Of a stretch of 64,000 nt of DNA, positions 8,032 to 16,547 are shown in pieces. The stretch covers positions 11,105 to 75,104 of the forward strand of contig NZ_JBJKOP010000020.1 of the NCBI RefSeq assembly GCF_046707225.1, written 5' to 3'. Positions within the stretch are counted from its first letter, which is position 1. The number at the start of each line of letters is the position of its first letter. A model generated the notes under the pieces. That model had not been told where the DNA came from. It saw nothing but the letters and a program-made list of their open reading frames with translations, and did not search any database. The stretch is from Caproicibacter sp046707225. Its GTDB lineage: Bacteria; Bacillota; Clostridia; Oscillospirales; Acutalibacteraceae. Both the position numbers and the translations under genes were made by a program.

Positions 8032-9012
8032 TCAGTCGTTCTTCTTGTAACCGGTGGACAGATCAACGATATTGATCAAGGGCTTGTTTTCAAAATAGCG
8101 GGACAGGTTTGTACAGATAATTTCAAAGACCCGTTCGAAGTTTTCGCGGGCGTCCCATCCGCCTGAGATGTGCGGGGTAATGATGGTGTTCGGCGCGTCC
8201 CAGATCGGATGCTCCGCCGGCAGGGGCTCCGGGTCCGTAACATCGAGTGCGGCTCCATAAAGCTTTCCTGCATAAAGGGCTTCGCTGAGAGCATCGGTAT
8301 CGACTGCGGTTCCCCGACCGACATTGACAAGAACGGCGTCTGGTTTCATCAGGCCGATCTTTTCTTTACCGAACAAATGCTGTGTTTCGCCGGTTGACGG
8401 CAGGCTGAGGGTGACGACATCCGCGCGGGGAAGAAGCTCGTCCAGCCGGTCGGCGGTATACAGCTCGTCCAAATAATCGGGCTTTTCACCCGGTGTGCGT
8501 TTTACTCCGATCACCTTACCGCCCAGCGTTTTGTACCGTTTTGCGAATTCGCTGCCGATGTTTCCAAGGCCGACGACAAGGGCGGTGGTGCCGAGGACAT
8601 GCCTCGATTTTCCGCTGCTTTTCCATAGGTGCTGCCGCTGATTGTCACGGTAATGGGGGAAATCCAGAAGAAGACTGAGCACCGAACAAATCATGTATTC
8701 CGACATGGATTTTCCGTAGGCGCCTGTGGCATTGGTAAGGGTGACTCCGTCGGGCAGGACGCCGGGCTTGGTATAGAGATCCGCTCCTGCGCTGAGAAGT
8801 TGCAGCCATTCAAGGTTAGAAGCATATTTCAGTATGGACCGGCGCGGCATTCCAATCAGAATATTAACCTTTGCAATCAAGTCCTGATTGATTTCGTTGT
8901 TATCTTGAAAAATCAGTTCGGCATCGGTTGCAATCTCCTGCAGCTTTGCCCGGTGGGCATCATCCGCCTTAAAGCCTTCGGGAAAATCAAACAGGATTGT
9001 TTTTTTGTCCAT
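8032..9012 (-). CDS. D-isomer-specific 2-hydroxyacid dehydrogenase
   Basis: NAD(P)-dependent reductase of 2-keto acids; the substrate cannot be read from sequence. The dinucleotide fold VVGLGNIGSEFAKR starts at about residue 145. The catalytic triad is visible as the arginine in NVGRGTAVD, the glutamate in DVTDPEPLP and the histidine in ITPHISGG, in the order typical of this family. Length (326 residues) is normal. I choose ATG 9012 because AGGAG lies 10 bases ahead; an ATG at 9021 abuts the SD. It stands alone with its own terminator. Glyoxylate/hydroxypyruvate reductase-like members look closest; D-lactate dehydrogenase is less likely. Confidence 0.87.
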   Translation of the reverse strand: MDKKTILFDFPEGFKADDAHRAKLQEIATDAELIFQDNNEINQDLIAKVNILIGMPRRSILKYASNLEWLQLLSAGADLYTKPGVLPDGVTLTNATGAYGKSMSEYMICSVLSLLLDFPHYRDNQRQHLWKSSGKSRHVLGTTALVVGLGNIGSEFAKRYKTLGGKVIGVKRTPGEKPDYLDELYTADRLDELLPRADVVTLSLPSTGETQHLFGKEKIGLMKPDAVLVNVGRGTAVDTDALSEALYAGKLYGAALDVTDPEPLPAEHPIWDAPNTIITPHISGGWDARENFERVFEIICTNLSRYFENKPLINIVDLSTGYKKND

Positions 9013-9103
9013 GGTATCCATACTCCTATCTACAATTTTATACCATTATATCACAGGCTTTTCCAAAAACAAAACGGTTGTTTTCCCTGAGCATTCATTT
9101 CGC

Positions 9104-9487
9104 TTATGTCCGGTTCAACAGGGCGATCATCAGGTTTAAATAGCCGGCAAAAACGACCCAAAGCAAATAGGGCAGCTGCAGAAGCGCTGCGGATTTATTA
9201 ATTTTCCAAAACGTCACGACCATGACGATGATCAGGCCCAGAAGCAGAAGAAGCCAGAAAAAGGAAAACCAGTAGGCTTTCAGGGAAAAGAAAAAAATCG
9301 TCCAGAAAAAGTTGACGGCAAGCTGAGCCGCGTAGAAAATCAGTGCGTTTTTTCTGCCGGGGGAATCCGATTGATAAATCATGGCTGAGCTGATTCCCAT
9401 CAGCACATAAAGAACGGTCCACACGATTGGAAATACTGCTGAGGGCGGCGTCAAAGACGGCTTTTTCAGTGCCTCAAACGCAGCCAT
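9104..9487 (-). CDS. tspO: TspO/MBR (translocator protein) family membrane protein, N-terminus interrupted
   Basis: Small membrane protein of the tryptophan-rich sensory/translocator family, implicated in tetrapyrrole binding. The open part encodes PSLTPPSAVFPIVWTVLYVLMG, the family signature, and four hydrophobic segments. The region coding for the first membrane helix lies upstream in the same frame, ending LTRNE just before the ATG at 9487. Its proper start, ATG 9583 with GAGGTG 8 bases ahead, is followed by a TAA as codon 5 (9571-9569). So either the gene is a pseudogene, or translation restarts at 9487 without helix 1, or a non-ATG start is used. Confidence 0.72.
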   Translation of the reverse strand: MAAFEALKKPSLTPPSAVFPIVWTVLYVLMGISSAMIYQSDSPGRKNALIFYAAQLAVNFFWTIFFFSLKAYWFSFFWLLLLLGLIIVMVVTFWKINKSAALLQLPYLLWVVFAGYLNLMIALLNRT

Positions 9488-9665
9488 CTCGTTTCTGGTC
9501 AGAAAACCGGCAAGTGCGCCAACCCCGACCGCAATCAGGATCGAGATCAGATGAAATTTTAATTTTTTTTAGGAAATAATCATAATGCAATCACCTCGGA
9601 GTAATATATACTTCTGGAAAACAAATATAATGGCACCTCTGAGGGCTAGAAAGGCGATTTATAAA

Positions 9666-10976
9666 ATGGGGAAAAAGAAGGTACGCATCGTTTTTTGTTC
9701 TTTGTTCCAGGATGCCGGGGAAGCGACTCGCGCGCTGGAGCTGGCGCGGGGACTTAGGCGGCAGTGCCCGCCGGGGTTAAGCCCGGAAATTATCTTTCTA
9801 AGCCACGGCGGACGCTTTGACGAAGCCTTCGCCGAAGCCGGTTTTTCCGTCACACCTGCAAAGCCCGCATTGCCGGGAGTCGGATTCCGGCAGGATCTGA
9901 AGACTTCGGCGCTTGAATTTGTGGGGGATGCGGGTCTGGCCGCCGAACTGCTTCGCGGGGAATATGAAGCAATGTTGCAGATTCGGCCGGATTTCGTGAT
10001 TCACGGATTCTGGCCGGTTGCAGGAATGGCGGCAAAACTGACCGGTACTCCGGAAATATGTTATCTTCCGGTTCCGTTTGAACCGAAAGCGTTTTCTACA
10101 TGGTTGCTTCAAGACCTTCCGGATTTCGTGGGGCCGCTGACTCTGCTCCCAAAAACGGTCCGGATGAAAATCATGGCGGCTATTCCCAAATCCCTGAAAT
10201 TGAAAATGCCGCTTCTGCGTCAGAAGAATCTGGTCAGGGCGTTTGAACTGGCGGGAGGGAACGAAAACCGACCTGAGAATCTCTTCGATATGCTCAAGTC
10301 GGATTTTACGATCATCAACGATTTTCCGGTTTTTTATGAAGGAAAACCACTTCCCCAAAATTTTGCCGTGACGGGACCGCTGTTTCCGAAAGGGACCCGG
10401 GATGCGGAGATTGATCCGGAAATACAAAGGCGGTTGAAACCGGATTCCGGAAAGCTGAGAATTTTCTGTACGCTTGGTTCTTCCGGAGGCAAAGATTTTT
10501 TACTTGAGGCGATCCGCGCATTAAAGAGGATGGAAAACTGTACCTCAGTGGTCCTGTGCCCGCCTTCCGTATGCCCTTTTCAGGAAGCGAAAAGCGTTGC
10601 GGGCGGCAGCCCGGACCTGTACCTGACGGACACGTTTGTTCCGGCTCTGAAGGTGAATAAAATGGCGGATGTGGTTCTGAGCCACGGGGGACAGGGAACG
10701 CTCCAGACGGCGGTTGCAAGCGGTACTCCGGTTGTGGGGTTTGCGGTACAGCCGGAGCAGCAGATCAATCTGGAGCATATTGTTTCATTTGGGGCGGCCG
10801 TCAGGCTTCCGTCCCGGCGCTGGAAGGCCGACATAATCTGCGGCGCGCTGAAAACGGTCGGCACGGACCCTCACTACCGTTCCAAGATGCAAATCTTACT
10901 GAAACAGCTGACCATAATTGATGGAGAAACGGAAGCCGCGAAAGCTATCTGGAATTTTTGGAATTCGCAGCGGTAA
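9666..10976 (+). CDS. GT1-type (UGT/MGT-like) glycosyltransferase
   Basis: Nucleotide-sugar-dependent transferase of the GT-B fold; acceptor unknown. The N-terminal Rossmann half starts VRIVFCSLFQDAGEATRALELARGL. The C-terminal half carries the donor-site signature ADVVLSHGGQGTLQTAVASG, continuing into PVVGFAVQPEQQINLEHI and GAAVRL, as in macrolide and flavonoid UGTs. I start at ATG 9666 (MGKKKVRIVF, 436 residues): the fold begins there, a -10-like TATAAT (9626) lies 35 bases upstream, and the earlier ATG at 9585 adds 27 residues with no family character. It diverges from tspO. No lipid or antibiotic cluster is adjacent. Confidence 0.8.
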   Translation: MGKKKVRIVFCSLFQDAGEATRALELARGLRRQCPPGLSPEIIFLSHGGRFDEAFAEAGFSVTPAKPALPGVGFRQDLKTSALEFVGDAGLAAELLRGEYEAMLQIRPDFVIHGFWPVAGMAAKLTGTPEICYLPVPFEPKAFSTWLLQDLPDFVGPLTLLPKTVRMKIMAAIPKSLKLKMPLLRQKNLVRAFELAGGNENRPENLFDMLKSDFTIINDFPVFYEGKPLPQNFAVTGPLFPKGTRDAEIDPEIQRRLKPDSGKLRIFCTLGSSGGKDFLLEAIRALKRMENCTSVVLCPPSVCPFQEAKSVAGGSPDLYLTDTFVPALKVNKMADVVLSHGGQGTLQTAVASGTPVVGFAVQPEQQINLEHIVSFGAAVRLPSRRWKADIICGALKTVGTDPHYRSKMQILLKQLTIIDGETEAAKAIWNFWNSQR

Positions 10977-10980
10977 GGAT

Positions 10981-11004
10981 GTGCGGAACGGTCGGACTCC
11001 GCAC
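10981..11004. terminator. Weak hairpin between converging genes
   Basis: GTGCGGA (10981-10987) pairs with TCCGCAC (10998-11004). There is no real T tract on either strand, so termination here is uncertain. Confidence 0.3.
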
Positions 11005-11005
11005 G

Positions 11006-11179
11006 TTATTCGTCGTCCCTGGTTAGATTTTCCGCGTAGTCGCGCAGGCTTTCTATGGAATTGATGCTTTGGGCCCGTTGGCTGATTGATTCGCGGACGA
11101 AATTTGGAAGGGAACGAAAATACCGGTCGGCTTCCGGGTTCTGTCGTATCAGACCGTACAAATCTTCGTAATGCTGCAT
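11006..11179 (-). CDS. Small conserved-looking protein, 57 residues
   Basis: A short acidic gene. It begins MQHYEDLYGLIRQNPEADRY, continues with LPNFVRESISQRAQSI, and ends YAENLTRDDE. ATG 11179 is preceded by a GGGGGG Shine-Dalgarno run at 7 bases. The amphipathic helical look and the fixed spacing of tyrosine, proline and arginine suggest a real folded helical protein. I recall similar unnamed ~55-60 residue proteins in Clostridia but cannot name a function. It converges on the glycosyltransferase gene. Confidence 0.65.
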   Translation of the reverse strand: MQHYEDLYGLIRQNPEADRYFRSLPNFVRESISQRAQSINSIESLRDYAENLTRDDE

Positions 11180-11382
11180 GAAAATCCCCCCTTTCTCTTC
11201 GCTTTATTATTAACCGATTTTTTAGAATTAGAAGGCGAATTTGTTAATATCTCCAAAAAATCGGGTTAGTTTTTTTCCCATTTATTGCCGAATGCTGTCG
11301 TTTAATCTACATTGTGGAAATATCAAACCTGAAAAACTGTTATAATTACTTTAGCTATAAAAGATTTTAGGATGTTGAGATC

Positions 11383-12558
11383 ATGCGAATAAATGTGAAT
11401 GAATTTCTGATTTCTTTATCCAGAACGCTGGACTTCGCGGAGAAAGGGGTTCTTCGGAATAACTATAATCATGGAATGAGGGTAGCATATATCGCCGGCA
11501 GAATCGCGCTCGCGCTTTCCATGCCGGATGAAAATCTGTTTGATTTGATTTCATTTTCCCTGCTTCATGACAACGGGGTTATGAAGGCTTTGCTTGAGTC
11601 GCCGTCCCGTGAAAATTTCAATACGGAGACAAACCCCATGCATTGCGTGGAGGGCGAAAAGAATATTGCCGCATTTCCTTTTCTGAACCGGGAAAAGAAC
11701 GTGATCCTGTATCATCATGAGCATTATGACGGAAGCGGTTTTTTCGGCGTTTCCGGAAGAGACATCCCCCTTTATTCCCGTGTGATTTCGCTCGCCGACC
11801 GTGTGGCGATCCGGTATGCGTACGGATATACGTCGGACACAATCATTGCTCAGATTAACCGGGAAGCGCGCATTTTTGATCCTGTCGTGCGCGAGGCATT
11901 TCTGGAGATGAGCAGATACATGGAGTTCTGGCTTGGGATGGACGATATGTTTGTTCAAAGCTCTCTGGTATCCATGCTGCCAAAGGTTTCCCGCGAACTT
12001 GATTTTCAAAAGATCAGAACAATTTCACAGATTTTCAGCAGCATCATCGATGCTAAATCCCCATTTACCGGCTCTCATTCCCGCGGGATCAGCGAAAAGG
12101 TCGGGATGATTTGTCAGTACTATGAGTTTGACGATACCACCTACTGGAAAATGAGGATTGCGGCCGACCTGCACGACCTTGGAAAACTTGCGGTGCCGAA
12201 TGAGATTCTGGATAAACCGGGAAAGCTGGACGTAAAAGAGTTCCGCGTGATCCAGTCGCACCCTTATTACACCAGAAAGGTCCTTGAGATGATCAAGGGG
12301 TTTGAAGATATTACGGAATGGGCTTCCAACCACCACGAGAAGCTGAACGGGACGGGGTACCCGTACGGGCTCGGAGAAGACCGTCTGGATTTTAATTCGA
12401 GAATTCTTGCCTGCGTGGATATTTATCAGGCCCTGACGGAAGACAGACCCTACCGCCGGGGATTATCGCATGAGGACGCCATCCGTATTATGGAGGATAT
12501 GGCGGGAAATCATTTGATTGAACCGGCCGTGGTGGAGGATATCAATTCAATTTTCTAG
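11383..12558 (+). CDS. Tandem HD-domain protein, HD-GYP-like (possible cyclic-di-GMP phosphodiesterase)
   Basis: 391 residues with two HD halves. The first (residues ~20-160) has HDNG near 61, then HHEHYDGSGF and SLADRVAI. The second (~205-390) has SHSRGISEKVG, ADLHDLGKLAVP near 264, SHPYYTRKVL, HHEKLNGTGYPYGL and ILACVDIYQALTEDRPYR, the full metal-ligand set of the HD-GYP family with GTGYP in place of the GYP loop context. It may hydrolyse c-di-GMP; the altered loop leaves substrate open. There is no sensor or receiver domain. Start ATG 11383 has only a weak SD. Ends at a bidirectional terminator. Confidence 0.83.
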   Translation: MRINVNEFLISLSRTLDFAEKGVLRNNYNHGMRVAYIAGRIALALSMPDENLFDLISFSLLHDNGVMKALLESPSRENFNTETNPMHCVEGEKNIAAFPFLNREKNVILYHHEHYDGSGFFGVSGRDIPLYSRVISLADRVAIRYAYGYTSDTIIAQINREARIFDPVVREAFLEMSRYMEFWLGMDDMFVQSSLVSMLPKVSRELDFQKIRTISQIFSSIIDAKSPFTGSHSRGISEKVGMICQYYEFDDTTYWKMRIAADLHDLGKLAVPNEILDKPGKLDVKEFRVIQSHPYYTRKVLEMIKGFEDITEWASNHHEKLNGTGYPYGLGEDRLDFNSRILACVDIYQALTEDRPYRRGLSHEDAIRIMEDMAGNHLIEPAVVEDINSIF

Positions 12559-12567
12559 AAACTTAAA

Positions 12568-12603
12568 AAAGCCGTCCTTTCCAGCATCAGGAAAGGACGG
12601 CTT
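12568..12603. terminator. Bidirectional terminator
   Basis: A perfect 15-bp stem AAAGCCGTCCTTTCC/GGAAAGGACGGCTTT with a 7-base loop serves the HD gene on the plus strand and the small cysteine protein gene on the minus strand. Confidence 0.9.
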
Positions 12604-12609
12604 TCATTT

Positions 12610-12831
12610 CTATAGCTCAAATTCACCCGGGTCGTGTTTCTTTAGCGGCGGGGGCGCATAAGGCGCGCGAAGAAGAGGATCATATCGGAACGCGCGGCAT
12701 GATCCGGGGTTTTCATCCTCGCCGGGCTGACGGCAGTCGCAGCTCTCCGCCGGTCCGGGGCCGTGGACGCAGTAACTGCAGTCCGGCTGAATGTCGTTTC
12801 CAAACAGCGGTTTCTTTTTTCGTCCGAACAT
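12610..12831 (-). CDS. Small cysteine-rich protein, function unknown
   Basis: 73 residues starting MFGRKKKPLFGN. Cysteines fall as CSYC, then CDC and C before FRYDPLLRAPYAPPPL, a pattern consistent with a small metal-binding protein. The ATG at 12831 has GGAGG at 9 bases; the ATG two codons earlier is too close to it. It follows the ylbJ-like gene by about 45 bases on the same strand and could be co-transcribed. I recall similar anonymous proteins in Clostridia. No function assigned. Confidence 0.6.
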   Translation of the reverse strand: MFGRKKKPLFGNDIQPDCSYCVHGPGPAESCDCRQPGEDENPGSCRAFRYDPLLRAPYAPPPLKKHDPGEFEL

Positions 12832-12875
12832 CTTCATATCCCTCCGGTTTTCCGTTTGATAATGATTTCATTATA

Positions 12876-13937
12876 TCATTCCTTTTCTGCGATTTCCATC
12901 CCTTTGTGAGGAATACTCAGCAGCAGAGCGGAGCAGAGAGCAAGGAGGGCGGCGGCAGCGGGAGGAGCGGCCGAAAGCGCGCCGCTGACAGGACCCGCGA
13001 AACTGCAGAAGACTGTCTCTGTTTCCGGGAATAAAAGCATCAGTCCCCAGGAAACGGCCGCGGAAAGAACCGCCTGGAAGAAACGGAACAGAACGAAACG
13101 CGCTTTGTTGATTTTCAGTTCCGTCAAGGTCGACAAAACCTGAAAATGAACACAGATTCCGCCCCAGCCGATGGCGGCGGAAAAGACCCAGGGGGGAACG
13201 CCCAGACGGGCCAGGTCAGAGCATCCGCCCGTTACCTCCAGCAAGGCGGAAAGAGCTGCCGAGCGGGCCGGGTCGGAACAGCTCATCCTGAGCAGGTTCA
13301 TCAAAGCTGCGAACAAAATGACAAAACAGCACATGTTGATTGTGGAGTGAGCCGCATCGGCTGCGGATGTAATCAGGGCCTGGGATGCGCCGTATGCTTT
13401 TGCCCTTTTCCCGCCGCGCCCCGGCGCCTCTCTTTTGGCGGTCAGTCCGCTGCCGATGCCAAGCAGCAGAAAAACGATTCCCTGAGCGGCGAAAAGAACG
13501 GCGCCCGCCCGCGGGCTTTTTAAAAACCCTGCGCCGACGGCGGTGATCACAAAAGACGGGCCCGCGTTCACGCAAAACCCAAGCATACGCTCTGCCTGTT
13601 TTTGGCTGATTTCACCGTCTTCATAAAGGGAAGCGACAGAGCGGGCTCCGGCCGGGTACCCGCCGATCAGACTCATCAGCACGGTGGGGGCCGCGCTGCC
13701 CGGCAGGCGGAACAGCTTTTGGGTTGGGCCCTCGAAGATCCCGCTGATTTTTCGTGAAAGGCCGCTTTTAACAATAAAAACGGAAAGCACCATGAACGGG
13801 TAAAGGGAGGGAACAAGAACTTCCAGACAATAACCGATGCCGTTTTTTGCGCCCTGTGCCGCTTGTACCGGGAAAATCAGCAGCGCGCAGGCGGCGGTCA
13901 GCGTTGCGAGAAGCAGCGCTCCGGTTTTAATCCTCAT
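12876..13937 (-). CDS. ylbJ: YlbJ/SpoVV-like sporulation membrane protein
   Basis: Polytopic membrane protein of 353 residues with about eight to ten hydrophobic segments and a nucleoside-recognition/gate style repeat. Recognisable blocks are LVPSLYPFMVLSVFIVKSGL, LIGGYPAGARSVASLYEDG and MLGFCVNAGPSFVITAVG, which I associate with YlbJ. In Bacillus the equivalent (SpoVV) is needed to move dipicolinic acid into the forespore. It is divergent from yqfC-yqfD, another sporulation unit, which supports the call. A related spore-maturation protein (SpmA/B family) is the alternative. Confidence 0.78.
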   Translation of the reverse strand: MRIKTGALLLATLTAACALLIFPVQAAQGAKNGIGYCLEVLVPSLYPFMVLSVFIVKSGLSRKISGIFEGPTQKLFRLPGSAAPTVLMSLIGGYPAGARSVASLYEDGEISQKQAERMLGFCVNAGPSFVITAVGAGFLKSPRAGAVLFAAQGIVFLLLGIGSGLTAKREAPGRGGKRAKAYGASQALITSAADAAHSTINMCCFVILFAALMNLLRMSCSDPARSAALSALLEVTGGCSDLARLGVPPWVFSAAIGWGGICVHFQVLSTLTELKINKARFVLFRFFQAVLSAAVSWGLMLLFPETETVFCSFAGPVSGALSAAPPAAAALLALCSALLLSIPHKGMEIAEKE

Positions 13938-13981
13938 GATAATGAATCACTCCCATCGTTTATGTATATGTGTCCCTGCGG

Positions 13982-14008
13982 ATATTTACCCCTTTTTCCG
14001 CATAGCAT
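13982..14008 (+). promoter_or_regulatory. Sigma-E-like promoter of yqfC-yqfD
   Basis: ATATT (13982-13986), a 14-base gap, then CATAGCAT (14001-14008). This fits the Bacillus sigma-E pattern ATATT-N14-CATACAnT except for two bases, and the genes downstream are mother-cell genes in Bacillus. Confidence 0.55.
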
Positions 14009-14041
14009 TAGGTGTAATCACAACGGGAGCGGGGGATCACT

Positions 14042-14290
14042 TTGGGGAACAAAAACAATTTGCTGGCTCGCGCCGGACTCGGCATGCCAACTCATATGGA
14101 GATTAACGGGAATACGGAAGCTGTGGTGGACGGGTGCAGCGGTGTGCTGGAGTATGACTCGGACGTGGTTCGCATCCGTACGGGCAAACTGGTTGTCCGT
14201 TTCACCGGAAGAGGCCTGACGATCAAATGTCTGACCGCGGAATCTCTTGTGGTAACGGGTTTTTTTACGGGAATTGAATTTCTGGTCTGA
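14042..14290 (+). CDS. yqfC: Sporulation protein YqfC
   Basis: 82-residue protein with the YqfC/YabP features: THMEINGNTEAVVDGCSGVLEY followed by RIRTGKLVVRFTGRGLTIKCL. The start is TTG 14042, 6 bases after a GGGGGATC stretch. It overlaps no gene and is followed 9 bases later by yqfD, the same pairing seen in Bacillus. The role is in sporulation; no biochemical activity is known to me. A sigma-E-like promoter lies 34 bases upstream. Confidence 0.9.
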   Translation: MGNKNNLLARAGLGMPTHMEINGNTEAVVDGCSGVLEYDSDVVRIRTGKLVVRFTGRGLTIKCLTAESLVVTGFFTGIEFLV

Positions 14291-14299
14291 GGTGTTGTG

Positions 14300-15478
14300 A
14301 TGTTTTCGCTTCAAATTACCAGATGGATTCTGGGATATGTCCGTTTTTCGGTAATCGGCGGCAGTCCGGAACGCTTTTTCAGCTATTGCGCCAGGTCCGG
14401 GATTATTCTGTGGGACATCAGTTCCCGCAGTAACAGCGGAGCCTGCGTATCCGCCGGTCTGTACAGGAATCTTCGCTTTATGGCGCGCAAAGCCGGCTGC
14501 CGCCTTCGCGTCAGGGAGCGCCGGGGCATGCCGTTTCTGCTTCGAAGAACGCGCACCCACAGGGGGATTATCTGTGGCGCAGCCGCGTTTACCGTGATTC
14601 TGATTCTGCTTTCCCTGCATGTCTGGTGTATTGACGTCACGGGGAACTCCACCCTTGATTCAAAGGCACTGCTGTCGGCGCTTTCCAAAAACGGCCTCTA
14701 TCCCGGGGCGAAAATCACAGACGTCAATACGAAAAAAATTGAACAAAAGCTGATGCTGATGTTTCCGAAGATCCGTTGGATGACCATTAATACGCAGGGC
14801 TGCACCATGCAGGTCTGTATTCAGGAAAAGACGGAGCGCCCGGAGATTGAACAGGAAAGCGGCGTCTGCAACGTGAAAGCGTCGTCGACGGGGCAAGTTG
14901 TCGCAATCCGGATTTTTGCAGGAACGGCGCAGGTTAAAAAAGGAGACGCCGTGGCAGAGGGACAGCTTTTGGTCAGCGGCGTGGTGGAAGACGAATTCGG
15001 CGGAAGCACCTTCGTTCATGCAAAGGCGGAAATCATCGCGGAAACTTCGCGCTCCTGCGAGTTCCGGATTCCGCTGCGGCAGAGCGTCCGGCAATCCACG
15101 GGCTCTAAGGCGGTTCGCAGAAGCCTGCGGCTGTTTGGGGCGAATATCCCGCTTACGCTGACCGGAAAGCCGAAGGGAGATTACGATGTTTCAGGAACAC
15201 AAACGGATCTGAGGCTTTTCGGCACTCTTCTCCCCGTCAGCCTTTACGAGGAGGACTGGACCGGGATGTGCACTGTCCCCGTAACAGTCACAAGGCAGCA
15301 GGCTGTCGCCGAGGCGAAAAAAGATCTCGCCGAATATGAAAAAAATCTTCCTCAGGGCACAAAGATTTTAAGCTCCTCCGCGTCCGACAGGACGGAAAAG
15401 GAAACACTTATTTATTCCGTCACTCTGAAATGCGAGGAAAACATTGCAAAAGAGTCGGAAATATTAATAAAATCGTAA
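14300..15478 (+). CDS. yqfD: Sporulation protein YqfD
   Basis: 392-residue membrane protein. A short N-terminal domain (GYVRFSVIGGSPERFF...) precedes one strong transmembrane helix at about 92-112 (GIICGAAAFTVILILLSLHV). A large extracytoplasmic part follows, starting with a POTRA/FtsQ-like region VTGNSTLDSKALLSALSKNG. I use ATG 14300, with GAGGTG at 6-7 bases, rather than the GTG at 14297. The long intergenic AT stretch after it holds the promoter of phoH, so the spore genes and phoH are likely separate transcripts. Confidence 0.9.
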   Translation: MFSLQITRWILGYVRFSVIGGSPERFFSYCARSGIILWDISSRSNSGACVSAGLYRNLRFMARKAGCRLRVRERRGMPFLLRRTRTHRGIICGAAAFTVILILLSLHVWCIDVTGNSTLDSKALLSALSKNGLYPGAKITDVNTKKIEQKLMLMFPKIRWMTINTQGCTMQVCIQEKTERPEIEQESGVCNVKASSTGQVVAIRIFAGTAQVKKGDAVAEGQLLVSGVVEDEFGGSTFVHAKAEIIAETSRSCEFRIPLRQSVRQSTGSKAVRRSLRLFGANIPLTLTGKPKGDYDVSGTQTDLRLFGTLLPVSLYEEDWTGMCTVPVTVTRQQAVAEAKKDLAEYEKNLPQGTKILSSSASDRTEKETLIYSVTLKCEENIAKESEILIKS

Positions 15479-15499
15479 TATAATTTTGTATATTTTATG

Positions 15500-15528
15500 G
15501 TGACGAAATCCTATAATTGTGCTATAAT
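15500..15528 (+). promoter_or_regulatory. Promoter of the phoH-recO operon
   Basis: A weak -35 GTGACG (15500-15505), 17 bases and a consensus -10 TATAAT (15523-15528), 57 bases before the phoH start. Confidence 0.6.
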
Positions 15529-15584
15529 AAACTAAAATCTATCCGGCAGGAATTTTGTTCCTGCTTAGGGCTTTAGGTGATGGG

Positions 15585-16544
15585 ATGTTTGAACAGAGGA
15601 TCAATATAGACCGCATGGAGCAGGCTGTTGCACTGTTCGGCAGTTTTGATGAAAATATCAGGATTATAGAACAGGAGTACGGCGTTTCCATCGTCTACCG
15701 CGGCGGTGAAATGAAGGTTTCCGGCGAGCCGGACGGCGTGGGCAAAGCGGTCCGCGCGATCGAAAGCCTGCTGTCGCTGATTAACCGGGGAGAAGCGCTG
15801 AGCGAACAGAATGTCCGCTACTGCATTTCCCTTGTCAACGAGGGAAGTGAAAGCAAAATCGAAACTCTCGCCGGCGACTGCATCTGCATTACCTCCAAAG
15901 GAAAACCGGTCAAGGCGAAAACGTTAGGGCAAAAGCGCTATTGCCAGGCGATTCAAAGCCATACGATTACAATCGGCGTCGGGCCGGCGGGAACGGGGAA
16001 AACTTATCTTGCTGTGGCGCTTGCCGTCAAGGCGTTTCGCGCGCAGGAGGTTAATCGGATCATCCTGACCCGTCCGGCCGTGGAAGCCGGGGAAAAGCTG
16101 GGCTTTCTGCCCGGTGATTTACAGCAGAAGGTGGACCCTTATCTGCGTCCGCTCTACGATGCCCTTTTTGATATGCTGGGTGCCGAAACCTATCAGAAAT
16201 ATGTAGAGCGCGGCAACATTGAGGTCGCGCCTCTCGCCTATATGCGCGGCAGAACGCTTGACGACAGCTTCATCATTCTGGATGAGGCGCAGAACACGAC
16301 GCCGGAACAGATGAAGATGTTTCTTACAAGGCTGGGTTTTAATTCCAAGATGGTGATCACCGGCGATATCACGCAAATCGACCTGCCGGACGGCAGAAAG
16401 TCGGGGCTGCGCGACGTCCTTCATATTCTGAAGGGCATTGATGATATTGCACAGATTCGTTTTTCAGAAAAAGACGTTGTGCGCCACCGTCTGGTGCAGG
16501 ATATTATTAAAGCATATGAAAAAAATGAAGAAGCGGGGCGATAG
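15585..16544 (+). CDS. phoH: PhoH-like ATPase
   Basis: Cytoplasmic P-loop ATPase of the PhoH/YqfE... group, conserved beside ybeY and thought to act in RNA metabolism. An N-terminal KH-like region covers ~1-100. Walker A GPAGTGKTYLA follows at about residue 130, RPAVEAGEKLGFLPGDL is the family signature, and DEAQN forms Walker B. The ATG at 15585 follows AGGTG at 5 bases; the frame extends upstream to a TTG without SD. 319 residues is the normal length. ybeY starts 3 bases after its stop, so the pgpH gene that sits between them in Bacillus is missing. Confidence 0.92.
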   Translation: MFEQRINIDRMEQAVALFGSFDENIRIIEQEYGVSIVYRGGEMKVSGEPDGVGKAVRAIESLLSLINRGEALSEQNVRYCISLVNEGSESKIETLAGDCICITSKGKPVKAKTLGQKRYCQAIQSHTITIGVGPAGTGKTYLAVALAVKAFRAQEVNRIILTRPAVEAGEKLGFLPGDLQQKVDPYLRPLYDALFDMLGAETYQKYVERGNIEVAPLAYMRGRTLDDSFIILDEAQNTTPEQMKMFLTRLGFNSKMVITGDITQIDLPDGRKSGLRDVLHILKGIDDIAQIRFSEKDVVRHRLVQDIIKAYEKNEEAGR

Positions 16545-16547
16545 AAG

